In this document: positions 22,797 through 31,567 of the stretch, in pieces
How the letters are laid out: each line of letters begins with the position of its first letter
Position numbering within the stretch: the first letter of the stretch is position 1
DNA from: an uncultured Lachnospiraceae bacterium
GTDB taxonomy: Bacteria > Bacillota > Clostridia > Lachnospirales > Lachnospiraceae
NCBI GenBank assembly: GCA_902781505.1
Contig: CACZJL010000001.1
Coordinates: 62,001 to 126,000 of the forward strand
Length of the DNA stretch: 64,000 nucleotides
Direction of reading: 5' to 3'
Program-made: the position numbers and the translations under genes
Notes under the pieces: model-generated
What the model was told of the DNA's origin: nothing
Databases searched by the model: none
Seen by the model: the letters and a program-made list of their open reading frames with translations, nothing else

Positions 22797-25049
22797 ATGA
22801 CACTCAAAGAGGAATTACAGACTTATTTAAATAAAGACATTAAGAACAGCACCTTAAAAGAAATTTACGATGCTCTTATTATTCTTTCCCGGGAAAGAAT
22901 GAAGACACAAAATATCATTACAGGTAAGAGAAAGGTATATTATATATCCGCCGAATTCCTGATTGGAAAGATGTTAAGCAATAACCTGATTAACCTCGGT
23001 ATTTATAACGATGTAAAGGATACTTTGCAGGCCGAAGGTATCTCACTTGCTGACATCGAGGAACTCGAGGCAGAACCTTCTTTAGGCAACGGTGGACTTG
23101 GACGACTCGCAGCCTGTTTTCTCGACTCTCTTGCAACATTAAAGATTCCGTCAGCAGGTATCGGACTGAATTATCACGAAGGATTGTTTCAGCAGTTCTT
23201 TAAAGACCATAAGCAGGATGAGGAACCAAATCCATGGATTTCAAACACACCGTGGCTGAAAGAGACAGACTGTCACTTTACCGTGCCATTTAAAGACTTT
23301 ACCCTGATTAGCACATGTAAAGATATCGATATTCTTGGCTACAACGGAGGTAAGATTCCACTTCATCTGTTTGACCTGGATTCAGTTGAGGAATCTGTAA
23401 TCGGAGAGGGGATTGCCTTCGATAAAACAGATATCAAAAAGAACCTGACACTGTTTTTGTATCCGGACGACTCCGATGATGATGGCAGAAAGCTTCGAAT
23501 CTTCCAGCAGTATTTCATGGTTAGCAACGCCGCACAGCTTATCTTAAAAGAGTGCACTGAGGCTGGATTCGCTCTGAATCAGCTTGATCAATTTGCCGCG
23601 ATTCAGATTAATGATACGCATCCATCCATGGTGATTCCTGAATTAATCCGACTTCTCATGGCAAATGGAATTGATTTTGACGAGGCTGCATGCATTGTTA
23701 CGCGCACCTGTGCCTACACGAATCACACCATTTTAGCAGAAGCACTGGAAACCTGGCCTATGGATTACCTGGAAGCTGTCGTTCCTTTACTGGTACCAAT
23801 CATCAGAAAACTGGATGCTCTCGCTAAGGAACGTTATACAGATTCAAAGGTTGCAATCATTGATAAAAATGCCAGAGTTCATATGGCCCATATGGATATG
23901 CATTTCGGACACAGTATCAATGGTGTCGCTGCACTTCATACCGAAATTTTAAAGAAATCCGAACTGAAGCCTTTTTATGATATCTATCCTGAAAAGTTCA
24001 ACAATAAGACAAATGGAATTACATTCCGTCGTTGGCTGATGGGGTGCAACCCGGAACTTTCAGACTGGATTTCTTCTAAGATTGGCGATGATTGGAAGAA
24101 AGATGCGAGTTTGCTTTCTGAACTGAAAAAATACGCAGATGATCCTGTTTCTATTGATGAATTACAGAGAATCAAACAGAAGAGAAAGGTAGCATTTGCT
24201 GAGTATCTTTTAAAGACACAGGGAATTAAGGTTGATCCGACTTCCGTTTTTGATGTTCAGGTGAAGCGACTTCATGAGTACAAAAGGCAGCAGATGAATG
24301 CGTTGTATGCAATTTATAAATATAAGCAGATTAAGGCCGGATACATTCCAGAAAAACCTCTGACCATGATTTTCGGAGCCAAGGCTGCACCGGCGTACAC
24401 GCTTGCCAAGGACATTATCCATCTGATTCTTTGCCTGTCTGAACTTGTTAACAACGACCCTGATGTAAATAAGTACTTCAAAATTGTCATGATTGAAAAC
24501 TACAACGTGACGAAGGCTGAAAAGTTGATTCCGGCAGCAGATATTTCCGAACAGATTTCCCTCGCAAGTAAAGAAGCCTCCGGAACCTCCAATATGAAGT
24601 TCATGTTGAACGGAGCCGTTACGCTTGGAACCTTAGATGGTGCAAATGTTGAGATTGCCGATCTTGTAGGACAGGAGAATATCTATCTGTTTGGAAAGCA
24701 TTCCGATACGGTTATCGATTTATATGCAAAACAGGGATATGTTTCAAAGAATTATTATGAATCAAATCCGGTTATAAAAGATCTCGTTGATTTCATTGTC
24801 AGTGATAAGCTTCTTTCAATTGGTGACAGTACCAACCTGAATCGCCTGTACAATGAATTACTTAATAAAGACTGGTTCATGACATTACTTGATTTGGAGG
24901 ATTATATCCATGTTAAGGAACATATGTTAATTGATATGCAAGAGGCTTCCAATTTTGGGCGGAAAATGATTATAAATATTGCCAATGCCGGTTTCTTCTC
25001 ATCAGACAGAACAATAGCAGAATATAATCAGGATATCTGGCATGTATGA
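22797..25049 (+). CDS. glgP: Glycogen/maltodextrin phosphorylase
   Basis: 750 residues, GT35. It releases glucose-1-phosphate from maltodextrin or glycogen ends. The pyridoxal-phosphate lysine is Lys601 in [32 protein letters not shown], the phosphate- and substrate-site QINDTHPSM, and [12 protein letters not shown] are family blocks. The length is close to the shorter clostridial enzymes. It is 12 bases after malQ and clearly in one operon. A role in catabolism of imported dextrin is inferred from context. Confidence 0.95.
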   Translation: MTLKEELQTYLNKDIKNSTLKEIYDALIILSRERMKTQNIITGKRKVYYISAEFLIGKMLSNNLINLGIYNDVKDTLQAEGISLADIEELEAEPSLGNGGLGRLAACFLDSLATLKIPSAGIGLNYHEGLFQQFFKDHKQDEEPNPWISNTPWLKETDCHFTVPFKDFTLISTCKDIDILGYNGGKIPLHLFDLDSVEESVIGEGIAFDKTDIKKNLTLFLYPDDSDDDGRKLRIFQQYFMVSNAAQLILKECTEAGFALNQLDQFAAIQINDTHPSMVIPELIRLLMANGIDFDEAACIVTRTCAYTNHTILAEALETWPMDYLEAVVPLLVPIIRKLDALAKERYTDSKVAIIDKNARVHMAHMDMHFGHSINGVAALHTEILKKSELKPFYDIYPEKFNNKTNGITFRRWLMGCNPELSDWISSKIGDDWKKDASLLSELKKYADDPVSIDELQRIKQKRKVAFAEYLLKTQGIKVDPTSVFDVQVKRLHEYKRQQMNALYAIYKYKQIKAGYIPEKPLTMIFGAKAAPAYTLAKDIIHLILCLSELVNNDPDVNKYFKIVMIENYNVTKAEKLIPAADISEQISLASKEASGTSNMKFMLNGAVTLGTLDGANVEIADLVGQENIYLFGKHSDTVIDLYAKQGYVSKNYYESNPVIKDLVDFIVSDKLLSIGDSTNLNRLYNELLNKDWFMTLLDLEDYIHVKEHMLIDMQEASNFGRKMIINIANAGFFSSDRTIAEYNQDIWHV

Positions 25050-25155
25050 CTGATAAATTGTCTTAATTGTTTACAAAATTTTAATCTAATATACTAACAT
25101 ACTCATTACCTTTATGTTATAGTATATCTGTAAATTTTTAAGCAGAGGTGGTTGT

Positions 25156-26247
25156 ATGAACAGTCTTACGCACGATCGGAATCGAAATGAGACTATGACT
25201 GCAGTGGCATTTTCCAAGTACATGAATATTTTCCTTTTAAGTACGCATTTCATGTTCGCATTTCTTTACTGGTACTATAAGACGCCGATTCTTTTTGGCT
25301 ATAATTTAATCAGTATTATTGTATTCCTGTATGAGTTTATTCCTTTAAAACAGGGAAGGCTGGTACAGTACCGAACCATAAGCTTGGGCGAAATTGCTGC
25401 CTTTATGACCATGAACACAATATTCCTGGGGCCTGATTACGGTTTTCAGCTTTATTGCATGGGATTTGTAAGTACCGCATTTCTGATTGCATATACAAAT
25501 GCAGAAACCGCTAAACTGAAACCATTCACAAAGCTGAAAGTTGCTTTCTATATTGGCTACGTATTTGCTGTAAGAATCTGGTTTTTTAATCATTCACCAT
25601 ATTATACGTTAGGTGACAGAAACGTCGCTCAGCTATTTTACCTTGTGAACATCGGAATTTCCTTTATCATTCAGGTCTGGTGTCTTGTTGTATTTATGAA
25701 AGCAGTTGATAGCCTTGAAGGTCGATTAGAACGTGCAGCCATGCTCGATGAACTGACCGGACTTTATAACCGCCGCAGAATTCATGACTCACTCGAGCAG
25801 CTTAATACAATGGATATAAAGAATCGTGATGTCTATGTTGGCATCATGGATATTGATCACTTCAAAAATATCAATGACACCTATGGTCATGCTATGGGCG
25901 ATACGGTTCTGCAGGCGCTTGCAACGCGTCTGATGGAGCATGTACGTAAAAATGACGAATTACGCGTCGGTCGATGGGGAGGCGAAGAATTCCTTGTGGT
26001 TTATCTTTCACACGAAGGAGAATCCGAAGATGAAATCAGAGAAATCTTCTCAAAGATTCAGAGAACTGAGTTTAGTAACATTAAAGACAAAAACGGAAAT
26101 TCTGTTCCTGTAACGATTACCATTGGCGTTGCAAGGAAACAAACAGACGAACCGATTGAACATGTTGTTACGGAAGCTGATCAGTTATTATACTTCGGTA
26201 AGGAACACGGAAGAAAACAGCTCGTTTTTCTGAACACAAATGAATAA
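25156..26247 (+). CDS. Membrane diguanylate cyclase (GGDEF)
   Basis: 363 residues. The N-terminal 200 residues carry about six hydrophobic segments, a membrane sensor of no recognised type. The GGDEF domain starts at DELTGLYNRRRIHD and has the active signature GGEEF (RWGGEEFLVVY), with substrate-binding DIDHFKNINDTYGH. It should make cyclic di-GMP. An upstream RKND may be a product-inhibition site, though its spacing to GGEEF looks two residues longer than usual. RBS GAGGTGG. It follows glgP after about 105 bases, so a link to sugar metabolism is possible but unproven. Confidence 0.9.
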   Translation: MNSLTHDRNRNETMTAVAFSKYMNIFLLSTHFMFAFLYWYYKTPILFGYNLISIIVFLYEFIPLKQGRLVQYRTISLGEIAAFMTMNTIFLGPDYGFQLYCMGFVSTAFLIAYTNAETAKLKPFTKLKVAFYIGYVFAVRIWFFNHSPYYTLGDRNVAQLFYLVNIGISFIIQVWCLVVFMKAVDSLEGRLERAAMLDELTGLYNRRRIHDSLEQLNTMDIKNRDVYVGIMDIDHFKNINDTYGHAMGDTVLQALATRLMEHVRKNDELRVGRWGGEEFLVVYLSHEGESEDEIREIFSKIQRTEFSNIKDKNGNSVPVTITIGVARKQTDEPIEHVVTEADQLLYFGKEHGRKQLVFLNTNE

Positions 26248-26255
26248 AGTCTATT

Positions 26256-26295
26256 AAGCATCATGCTTCTCAAACCGGAAGCATGATGCTTTTAT
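26256..26295 (+). terminator. Intrinsic terminator after the GGDEF gene
   Basis: AAGCATCATGCTTC (26256-26269) pairs perfectly with GAAGCATGATGCTT (26278-26291), followed by TTATTATTT. Confidence 0.8.
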
Positions 26296-26392
26296 TATTT
26301 ATATAGAGTTTGAAAGCCGAACTTTCATACAGATAATATATAATTAATCTACTTGAAAAAAACTGTAAACTAGAGTAAATTAATATTAATAA

Positions 26393-26959
26393 ATGTTCGT
26401 GTATAATTGTCGGGATAAGAAATATGATAATGATAGAAAAATGCATATTATGCAGCATTGTTCTAAAAGGCGGGATGCGGTATTCAAATATAAAATACTT
26501 TCCATTATATTGCTAAGTGTTATTATCAGCATAAGTATGTTTACTCTACATTTTAAAAATATTGCAGATGTTTATCAGTTAAACTTAAAAAATGCAACAA
26601 TACAAAGTTTGTTTCAATTTGCTGACTTTCCATTGCATATTTCAATACTGCAATATTGGTTGCTGATGGCAGGAATCTCAACATTTGTTTATATTATCTT
26701 AGCAATTATATTTGCATGTATAGCGACAAACAAAAACAACAGAATAATTATTGCATTTGATTTCATTTTAATGATTCCTTTTTGCTTGTATCTGTTTAAA
26801 TTAAAGCAGGCAGAGTATTTGTCTTTACCTGTGATTCTTGATACGAACCGAATGTTGAATTCTAACCAGGCTATTTACGCTGTAATTATAATATTAATTA
26901 CAATAAGTGCAATCATCTGTCTTGTTCGAACCAGCAACAAATGGAAGGAACAATCCTAA
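26393..26959 (+). CDS. Uncharacterised AT-rich membrane protein
   Basis: Up to 188 residues; no known family recognised. A basic N-terminal stretch of about 30 residues is followed by four hydrophobic segments (starting ILSIILLSVIISISM, WLLMAGISTFVYIILAIIF, IIIAFDFILMIPFCLYL, and AIYAVIIILITISAIICLV). The coding region is visibly richer in A and T than its neighbours and lacks a clear ribosome binding site, so the true start is uncertain (26393, or the later in-frame ATGs at 26441 and 26450). A possible promoter, TTGAAA with TAAATT at 17 bases, lies near 26354-26382. It may be recently acquired or weakly expressed. Confidence 0.55.
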   Translation: MFVYNCRDKKYDNDRKMHIMQHCSKRRDAVFKYKILSIILLSVIISISMFTLHFKNIADVYQLNLKNATIQSLFQFADFPLHISILQYWLLMAGISTFVYIILAIIFACIATNKNNRIIIAFDFILMIPFCLYLFKLKQAEYLSLPVILDTNRMLNSNQAIYAVIIILITISAIICLVRTSNKWKEQS

Positions 26960-26963
26960 ACGC

Positions 26964-27005
26964 ATTCATTTATTCGTTAAACTTGCGTTTAGCGAATAAA
27001 TGAAT
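26964..27005. repeat. 19-bp hairpin carrying two inverted GTTTARCGAA motifs
   Basis: Arms 26964-26982 and 26987-27005 pair over 19 positions with one G-U, with a 4-base loop TTGC. It lies between converging genes but has no T-tract on either strand, so it is not a standard terminator. Each arm contains one copy of GTTTA(A/G)CGAATAAATGAAT reading outward from the loop. Confidence 0.75.
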
Positions 27006-27014
27006 CAAACTTAA

Positions 27015-27698
27015 TCACTGCTCTAATATCCAGGCAAGTCCCTTTACAAGCCTTTTACAGACTTCAAAGGTGTGATTGCCTGGATTTATTTCGTATTTCG
27101 TATGAATTCCACGGCCTTTGAGGCATTCAATAACCGCTTCTGTATTAATCTGTCCCTTGCTTAAAAACTGATTCTTCGTTGCAGATTCTGTTTCACCGAT
27201 TGACAGGTAGACCGCATCCGGCGTTCTTAACAATTCATGCTGCAGAAAGAATTCCTTAGCTTTAGGCATCCATAAAGATCCGGAACAACTGACTACACGG
27301 GAGAACAAATCTGTTTTATAAAGGGAATATATGGCAAATAATCCTGCAAGCGAATATCCGCTGATGATGATTTCAGAGGGCTCTGTATTCTTTTTTTTCA
27401 ATACAGAAGGGATAATTTCACCGGTCAGTTCTTCTAAATACGCATCAGCACCTGCTTTAAAAGGACCTGACCATTTGTTTATTTGAGGCGCATTAAACGG
27501 ACACATATCCGTATCCCAGTTAAGATCTGATACAACCAGGCAGCTAAATGGCCTTTGAACTACCTGTTCAAGCTGCCTGAAGCTATCCGTTTCCTCAGCA
27601 GAATACGCATTCATAACAATCAAAGGTGCTGGTATAGTCCCTTTAGCAGCTGCAAATTGCACAGTTCTGTTTCCGAATTTATACTTTAAAAAATCCAT
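27015..27698 (-). CDS. Putative esterase, alpha/beta hydrolase fold (esterase D / Fes-like)
   Basis: 227 residues, no signal peptide. The pattern resembles the PF00756-type esterases. PLIVMNAY near the start, a nucleophile elbow GYSLAGLFA with the Ser at its centre, and a C-terminal GNHTFEVCKRL with the catalytic His. The elbow is G-x-S-x-A rather than the usual G-x-S-x-G. The start at 27698 is chosen because AAAGGA precedes it at correct spacing; in-frame ATGs upstream (27713, 27743) lack one. It converges on the AT-rich membrane gene. Substrate is unknown. Confidence 0.75.
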   Translation of the reverse strand: MDFLKYKFGNRTVQFAAAKGTIPAPLIVMNAYSAEETDSFRQLEQVVQRPFSCLVVSDLNWDTDMCPFNAPQINKWSGPFKAGADAYLEELTGEIIPSVLKKKNTEPSEIIISGYSLAGLFAIYSLYKTDLFSRVVSCSGSLWMPKAKEFFLQHELLRTPDAVYLSIGETESATKNQFLSKGQINTEAVIECLKGRGIHTKYEINPGNHTFEVCKRLVKGLAWILEQ

Positions 27699-27786
27699 TT
27701 CTTTTCCTTTCATTTGACGCGCAAGACAACCGGTTATTTGCAATCAAAAGTTACCTGTTTTATTCCAAATTGGCATTTAAGCCACG

Positions 27787-27874
27787 GCGTTTAGCGAAAT
27801 AATATGCTATGATAATCTCAGAACGAACATTACTACGGTGATTTGAAAATAATAAACTTTTGAGGTTTAACGAA
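27787..27874 (+). repeat. GTTTARCGAA repeats upstream of the recombinase gene
   Basis: GTTTAGCGAA occurs at 27789-27798 and GTTTAACGAA at 27865-27874, the latter two bases before the recombinase ATG. Two more copies form the hairpin at 26964-27005. The 12-base word GCGTTTAGCGAA is a direct repeat at 26985-26996 and 27787-27798, flanking the esterase gene. Confidence 0.65.
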
Positions 27875-27876
27875 TT

Positions 27877-28932
27877 ATGGCTAAAACAAAGACTTATGCA
27901 GAAACCGAACAGTTAAAATATGCGGTACAGCTTACAGACATGCTTCGAGAACTGCCCGCTTTTACTACAGAGTATTTTAATGCAATTTCATTTGCCAAGC
28001 AACCGAGAACACAGCTGGCATATGCGACAGATCTCAGGAATTTCTTTCGCTATCTTACTTCGAACGTAGAGCGACTTAAGTCCTCTCACCTTCGCACTCT
28101 CTCACTTTCAGACCTGGGTTCCGTAACAACTCAGGAAATTTCGAACTTTCTGATGTATCAGAGGGCTTACAGCGATGAATCAGGGAAAATGCATACGAAT
28201 GGTGAACGTGCCTTAAAGAGAAAGCTGTGCTCAATTCGCGGGATGTATAACTATTTCTATCGTATGGAGAAAATCGCAGATAATCCTGCGGAACGTGTTG
28301 AAGTTCCGAAGATTCATGACAAGGCTATTGTTCGTATGGATCCGAATGAAGTTGCAGAACTTCTGGATAATGTAGAATCCGGCTCCGGAATGACGAAAGA
28401 ACAGCTTCGATTTCACGGCAAGTTAAAGGGCCGTGACCTTGCTCTTCTGACACTGATGCTTGGTACCGGTATTCGTGTATCAGAATGTGTCGGACTTGAT
28501 ATTAAGGATGTGGACTTTGATAATGACCGTATCCGTGTGATTCGAAAAGGAGGCGCTGAAGCCTTCGTATACTTCGGTGATGAGGTCAGAGATACTCTTT
28601 CCGGATACATGGAAGAACGTAAGTCCGTAAAAACGCGTGAGGGCCATGAGAACGCCCTTTTTGTATCACAGCAGGGTTCGAGGTTAGGTGTTCGCTCTGT
28701 TGAGCTTCTCGTCAAGAAATATGCGCAGACTGTGACAACAGTGAAACACATTACCCCTCACAAATTGCGCAGCACATACGGCACCAATCTCTACCAGGAA
28801 TCTCATGATATCTATCTCGTAGCAGATGTGTTGGGGCACAAAGATGTTAATACCACAAGAAAGCACTATGCTGACCTGGTAGATGAGAATAAGCGAAGTG
28901 CCAGAAACATGGTTCGTCTGCGCAAAGATTAA
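27877..28932 (+). CDS. Tyrosine recombinase (XerC/XerD-like)
   Basis: 351 residues. N-terminal SAM-like core-binding domain (RTQLAYATDLRNFFRYL), then the catalytic domain with the full set of residues: Arg200 (GTGIRVSE), Lys224 (RKGG), His295 and Arg298 (HKLRST), His321 (LGHKDVNTT) and the nucleophile Tyr331 (RKHYA). It is the length of a chromosomal Xer-type enzyme, but no phage genes surround it. Either the resident chromosome-dimer recombinase or the integrase of a small element is possible. The repeats at its 5' end could be its binding sites. Confidence 0.85.
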   Translation: MAKTKTYAETEQLKYAVQLTDMLRELPAFTTEYFNAISFAKQPRTQLAYATDLRNFFRYLTSNVERLKSSHLRTLSLSDLGSVTTQEISNFLMYQRAYSDESGKMHTNGERALKRKLCSIRGMYNYFYRMEKIADNPAERVEVPKIHDKAIVRMDPNEVAELLDNVESGSGMTKEQLRFHGKLKGRDLALLTLMLGTGIRVSECVGLDIKDVDFDNDRIRVIRKGGAEAFVYFGDEVRDTLSGYMEERKSVKTREGHENALFVSQQGSRLGVRSVELLVKKYAQTVTTVKHITPHKLRSTYGTNLYQESHDIYLVADVLGHKDVNTTRKHYADLVDENKRSARNMVRLRKD

Positions 28933-28941
28933 AAAAGAAAA

Positions 28942-28961
28942 CCGCCTCTTAAAAGAGGCGG
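28942..28961 (-). terminator. Terminator of the minus-strand operon ending at 28985
   Basis: CCGCCTCT and AGAGGCGG form a GC-rich hairpin. On the minus strand it is followed by TTTTCTTTTTT, on the plus strand by no T-tract. It therefore terminates the operon whose last gene is the degenerate YkuD protein. Confidence 0.85.
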
Positions 28962-28984
28962 CAAATTAAAAAAATTATTTCTTG

Positions 28985-29884
28985 TTAAGCTGCAGGTTTC
29001 ACTGGGGCTTCCGTTGTTTTTGGAGTCTCCTGTGTCGTTGCAGGTGGCTGAGTTGTCTTTTCTTCCGGAGCAGCTGTAGGCTTATTTTCTGTTGTCGCAT
29101 CCGGCTTGCTCTCTTCTGATGCCGGAGCCGTTGCAGAAGTCGTTTCTTCCGCCTTCTGAGCGGTTGCTCCTGCGGCCGTAGTCTGAGTAGTTGCAGACAG
29201 CTGTGTTACCGAAACGGTAGAAATCTGAGGCACTTCAGCAAGCTTGATTTCAGGAGCTTCTGATGCATCCATGTAAATCTCAACTTCTGTCTGATTCTTA
29301 CAGTTTTCATATATCCACTTCGCATCATCAGCCATCAATGTTATGGAGCCGTATGTTGAATACGTTCCAATCGCATAATATGACTCTGTAAGGATACTGC
29401 CGTTATTATTCGAAGAATAGAGAGCTGTGTGAATAGATGCTCCGTTTTCGAGCTTACATGTAAACTGTGCGAACTGGTTATCGGCAAATTTATACCAGCT
29501 CATCTTGGAGCTGATTTTAGTCTTACCATCGGTCAGGGTACTGACTGTCGAAACAGGGAAGCACTTCACTGCTTTTCTTTTGTCCTGATCCTCTAACCTG
29601 TAAACGGTGAGGAAATTCTTTGCGCGATTGATGCGAATCAGATAATTCGCCACTTCATCAATAACATCATCCGGACTTGTTGCCTGAGCCTGCGTCACAC
29701 TTTCCGATGCCTGTGTCATAAGAGAATTACGATACTGCTCATTATAGAGACGAACAAAGTGGATGATCAATATAAAAGCTGCAGCGGCGAGAAGTAAGAT
29801 AAATAAATACATCTTGGAATTCTCTCCCTGCAGCCAATCTTTAAATGTTTTTTTCTTGTATTTTTTATATTCCATGACTGCCAT
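28985..29884 (-). CDS. Membrane-anchored YkuD-domain protein lacking the L,D-transpeptidase catalytic residues
   Basis: About 299 residues. One membrane segment near residue 25-45 (MYLFILLLAAAAFILIIHFV) is followed by an extracytoplasmic domain. The segment GTYSTYGSITLMADDAKWIY aligns with the clostridial YkuD block whose usual core is S-H-G-C-(V/I)-R. Here Tyr178, Ser180 and Thr182 stand where catalytic His, Cys and Arg should be. The more distal DAKWIYENC and an upstream IHTALY are still conserved. The last 90 residues are a Thr/Ala/Pro/Glu-rich tail. It overlaps the kinase-like gene by about 20 bases; ATG at 29875 is an alternative start. It is likely a non-catalytic wall-binding or scaffold protein. 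Confidence 0.75.
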   Translation of the reverse strand: MAVMEYKKYKKKTFKDWLQGENSKMYLFILLLAAAAFILIIHFVRLYNEQYRNSLMTQASESVTQAQATSPDDVIDEVANYLIRINRAKNFLTVYRLEDQDKRKAVKCFPVSTVSTLTDGKTKISSKMSWYKFADNQFAQFTCKLENGASIHTALYSSNNNGSILTESYYAIGTYSTYGSITLMADDAKWIYENCKNQTEVEIYMDASEAPEIKLAEVPQISTVSVTQLSATTQTTAAGATAQKAEETTSATAPASEESKPDATTENKPTAAPEEKTTQPPATTQETPKTTEAPVKPAA

Positions 29885-30515
29885 CAATTGAATTAAATTT
29901 TTCTTTCAACTCAATAAATTTTAATATAACCTCAATGGCTCCGTCAATACCAATTTCTCCAGTATCTATGCATAAATCATAACTTTTAGCTTCTCCCCAC
30001 TTCTTGCTGGAGTAATAGTTATAATAGCTGGCTCTTCTTTTATCCGTTTTCTGAATCAAATCTGCGGCCTTATTTTCACTGAGGTCATACATTCTCTTGA
30101 TTCTCTCAATTCTCTTCGGCAAATCTGCCTTAATCCATACACTAACGGCAAATGGATTATCTTCAAGGGCATAGTCTGCGCATCTTCCTACAACAACACA
30201 GGACTCTTTTTCTGCCAGCTTTTTAATGGCATCAAACTGTGCAAGGAAAATCTTGTGATTAATTGGCATATCAGAATAAGAGCTTGTATAGCCAAGGGAA
30301 TAGGTATCCATAACCAGAGAATACAAGAAACTATTTGTAGGTCTCTCATCCTGTGATGCAAAAAGCTCCTCACAAAGACCACTCTGCTTCGCAGCCATGG
30401 TTAAAAGCTCCTTATCATAGCATTTAATTCCAAGTCGTTCCGCAAGTTTCGTTCCTACCTCATGACCGCCTGATCCAAATTCTCTTCCGATTGTAATGAC
30501 TGTTCTGCTGTCCAT
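29865..30515 (-). CDS. Cytidylate-kinase-like family protein
   Basis: 216 residues. The P-loop-like start TVITIGREFGSGGHEVGTKLAERLG matches the cytidylate-kinase-like family (PF13189) common in Clostridia, distinct from the true Cmk. CVVVGRCADYAL and the basic RIERIKRMYDL lid region fit. RBS AAAGGAGG sits just before the ATG. The true substrate of this group is not established. It is transcribed away from rluD's end and overlaps the YkuD-like gene. Confidence 0.85.
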   Translation of the reverse strand: MDSRTVITIGREFGSGGHEVGTKLAERLGIKCYDKELLTMAAKQSGLCEELFASQDERPTNSFLYSLVMDTYSLGYTSSYSDMPINHKIFLAQFDAIKKLAEKESCVVVGRCADYALEDNPFAVSVWIKADLPKRIERIKRMYDLSENKAADLIQKTDKRRASYYNYYSSKKWGEAKSYDLCIDTGEIGIDGAIEVILKFIELKEKFNSIDGSHGI

Positions 30516-30637
30516 AACAAGTCCTCCTTTATCACCCTGAAAACTTCATTCGCATCTCCAATTAGCCGTATTAATATGAAATTCTTCACGTATTTTATGA
30601 TTTAATTGTAGCAAGTTATCAGACAAATTGCAAGAAC

Positions 30638-31567
30638 TTACGTTCTGTTTCTGAGACCTGAAAGAACTTTTTCAAAATATTCTGGCAATGGTGCTTCAAA
30701 TTCCATGTACTCACCTGTTCTTGGATGAATAAATCCGAGAACCTTGGCATGAAGCGTCTGCCCCTGCAGATTCCATGCGGATTTGCCGGAACCATATACA
30801 TTATCACCAAGAAGCGGATGTCCGATACTGCTCATATGAACACGAATCTGATGGGTCCTGCCGGTTTCAAGCTTACATGCGACATAAGAATAATTGCCAA
30901 GATTTTCAAGCACCGTATAATGTGTCACTGCGCGACGTCCGTTGACACGATCGATTGCCATTTTCTTTCTGTCATTCTTGCTTCTGGCAATCGGTGCATC
31001 GACCGTCCCTGTCTCTTCCTTAATCTGGTTCAGACAGATGCAGTGGTAAATGCGGTTGATTGAGTGTACTGCGAGCTGTTCCGCAATTGCGCGATGTGCA
31101 AAATCAGTTTTACATGCAACGAGCACACCTGTTGTATCCTTATCAATACGATGCACGATACCAGGTCTTGCCACTCCGTTAATACCGGAAAGCTGATCCT
31201 TGCAGTGAAACATCAGGGCATTCACTAACGTCCCGCCAAAATGACCGGCAGCGGGGTGAACAACCATACCCTTTGGCTTATTTACAACGATAATATCATC
31301 ATCTTCATACAGAATATCTAAGGGAATATCCTCTGCGAGGATCTCCGGCTCTGCCATTTCAGGTACAATCACCGTAATCTCATCCCCTGCCTTTACCAGA
31401 TCCTTAGGCTTGCATGATTTATCGTTAATATAAACGCCATCGTTCTTAATGATTTTACTTAAATAGGATCTTGAATAATCCTCTAACTCATCAGACAGAT
31501 AGCGGTCAAGGCGTACACCTTCATCTCCCGCATCCACTGTCAGAGTAATCTTCTTTGTTTCACTCAT
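30638..31567 (-). CDS. rluD: Ribosomal large subunit pseudouridine synthase, RluD type
   Basis: 309 residues. An N-terminal S4 domain (VRLDRYLSDELEDYSRSYLSK) precedes the pseudouridine synthase domain with catalytic Asp in GIVHRIDKDTTGVLVACK. The start at 31567 follows AAGGATG; it overlaps the lspA stop by 8 bases. The lspA-rluD pair is conserved in Firmicutes. Confidence 0.93.
   Translation of the reverse strand: MSETKKITLTVDAGDEGVRLDRYLSDELEDYSRSYLSKIIKNDGVYINDKSCKPKDLVKAGDEITVIVPEMAEPEILAEDIPLDILYEDDDIIVVNKPKGMVVHPAAGHFGGTLVNALMFHCKDQLSGINGVARPGIVHRIDKDTTGVLVACKTDFAHRAIAEQLAVHSINRIYHCICLNQIKEETGTVDAPIARSKNDRKKMAIDRVNGRRAVTHYTVLENLGNYSYVACKLETGRTHQIRVHMSSIGHPLLGDNVYGSGKSAWNLQGQTLHAKVLGFIHPRTGEYMEFEAPLPEYFEKVLSGLRNRT

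Noticed and set aside
27780..27880. Possible dif-like chromosome dimer resolution site before the recombinase gene
   Set aside because: The GTTTARCGAA copies are not arranged as two 11-base arms around a 6-base centre, and their orientation differs from known dif sites.
28942..28961. Terminator for the tyrosine recombinase gene
   Set aside because: No T-tract follows on the plus strand; the T-tract is on the minus strand, so it belongs to the opposing operon.
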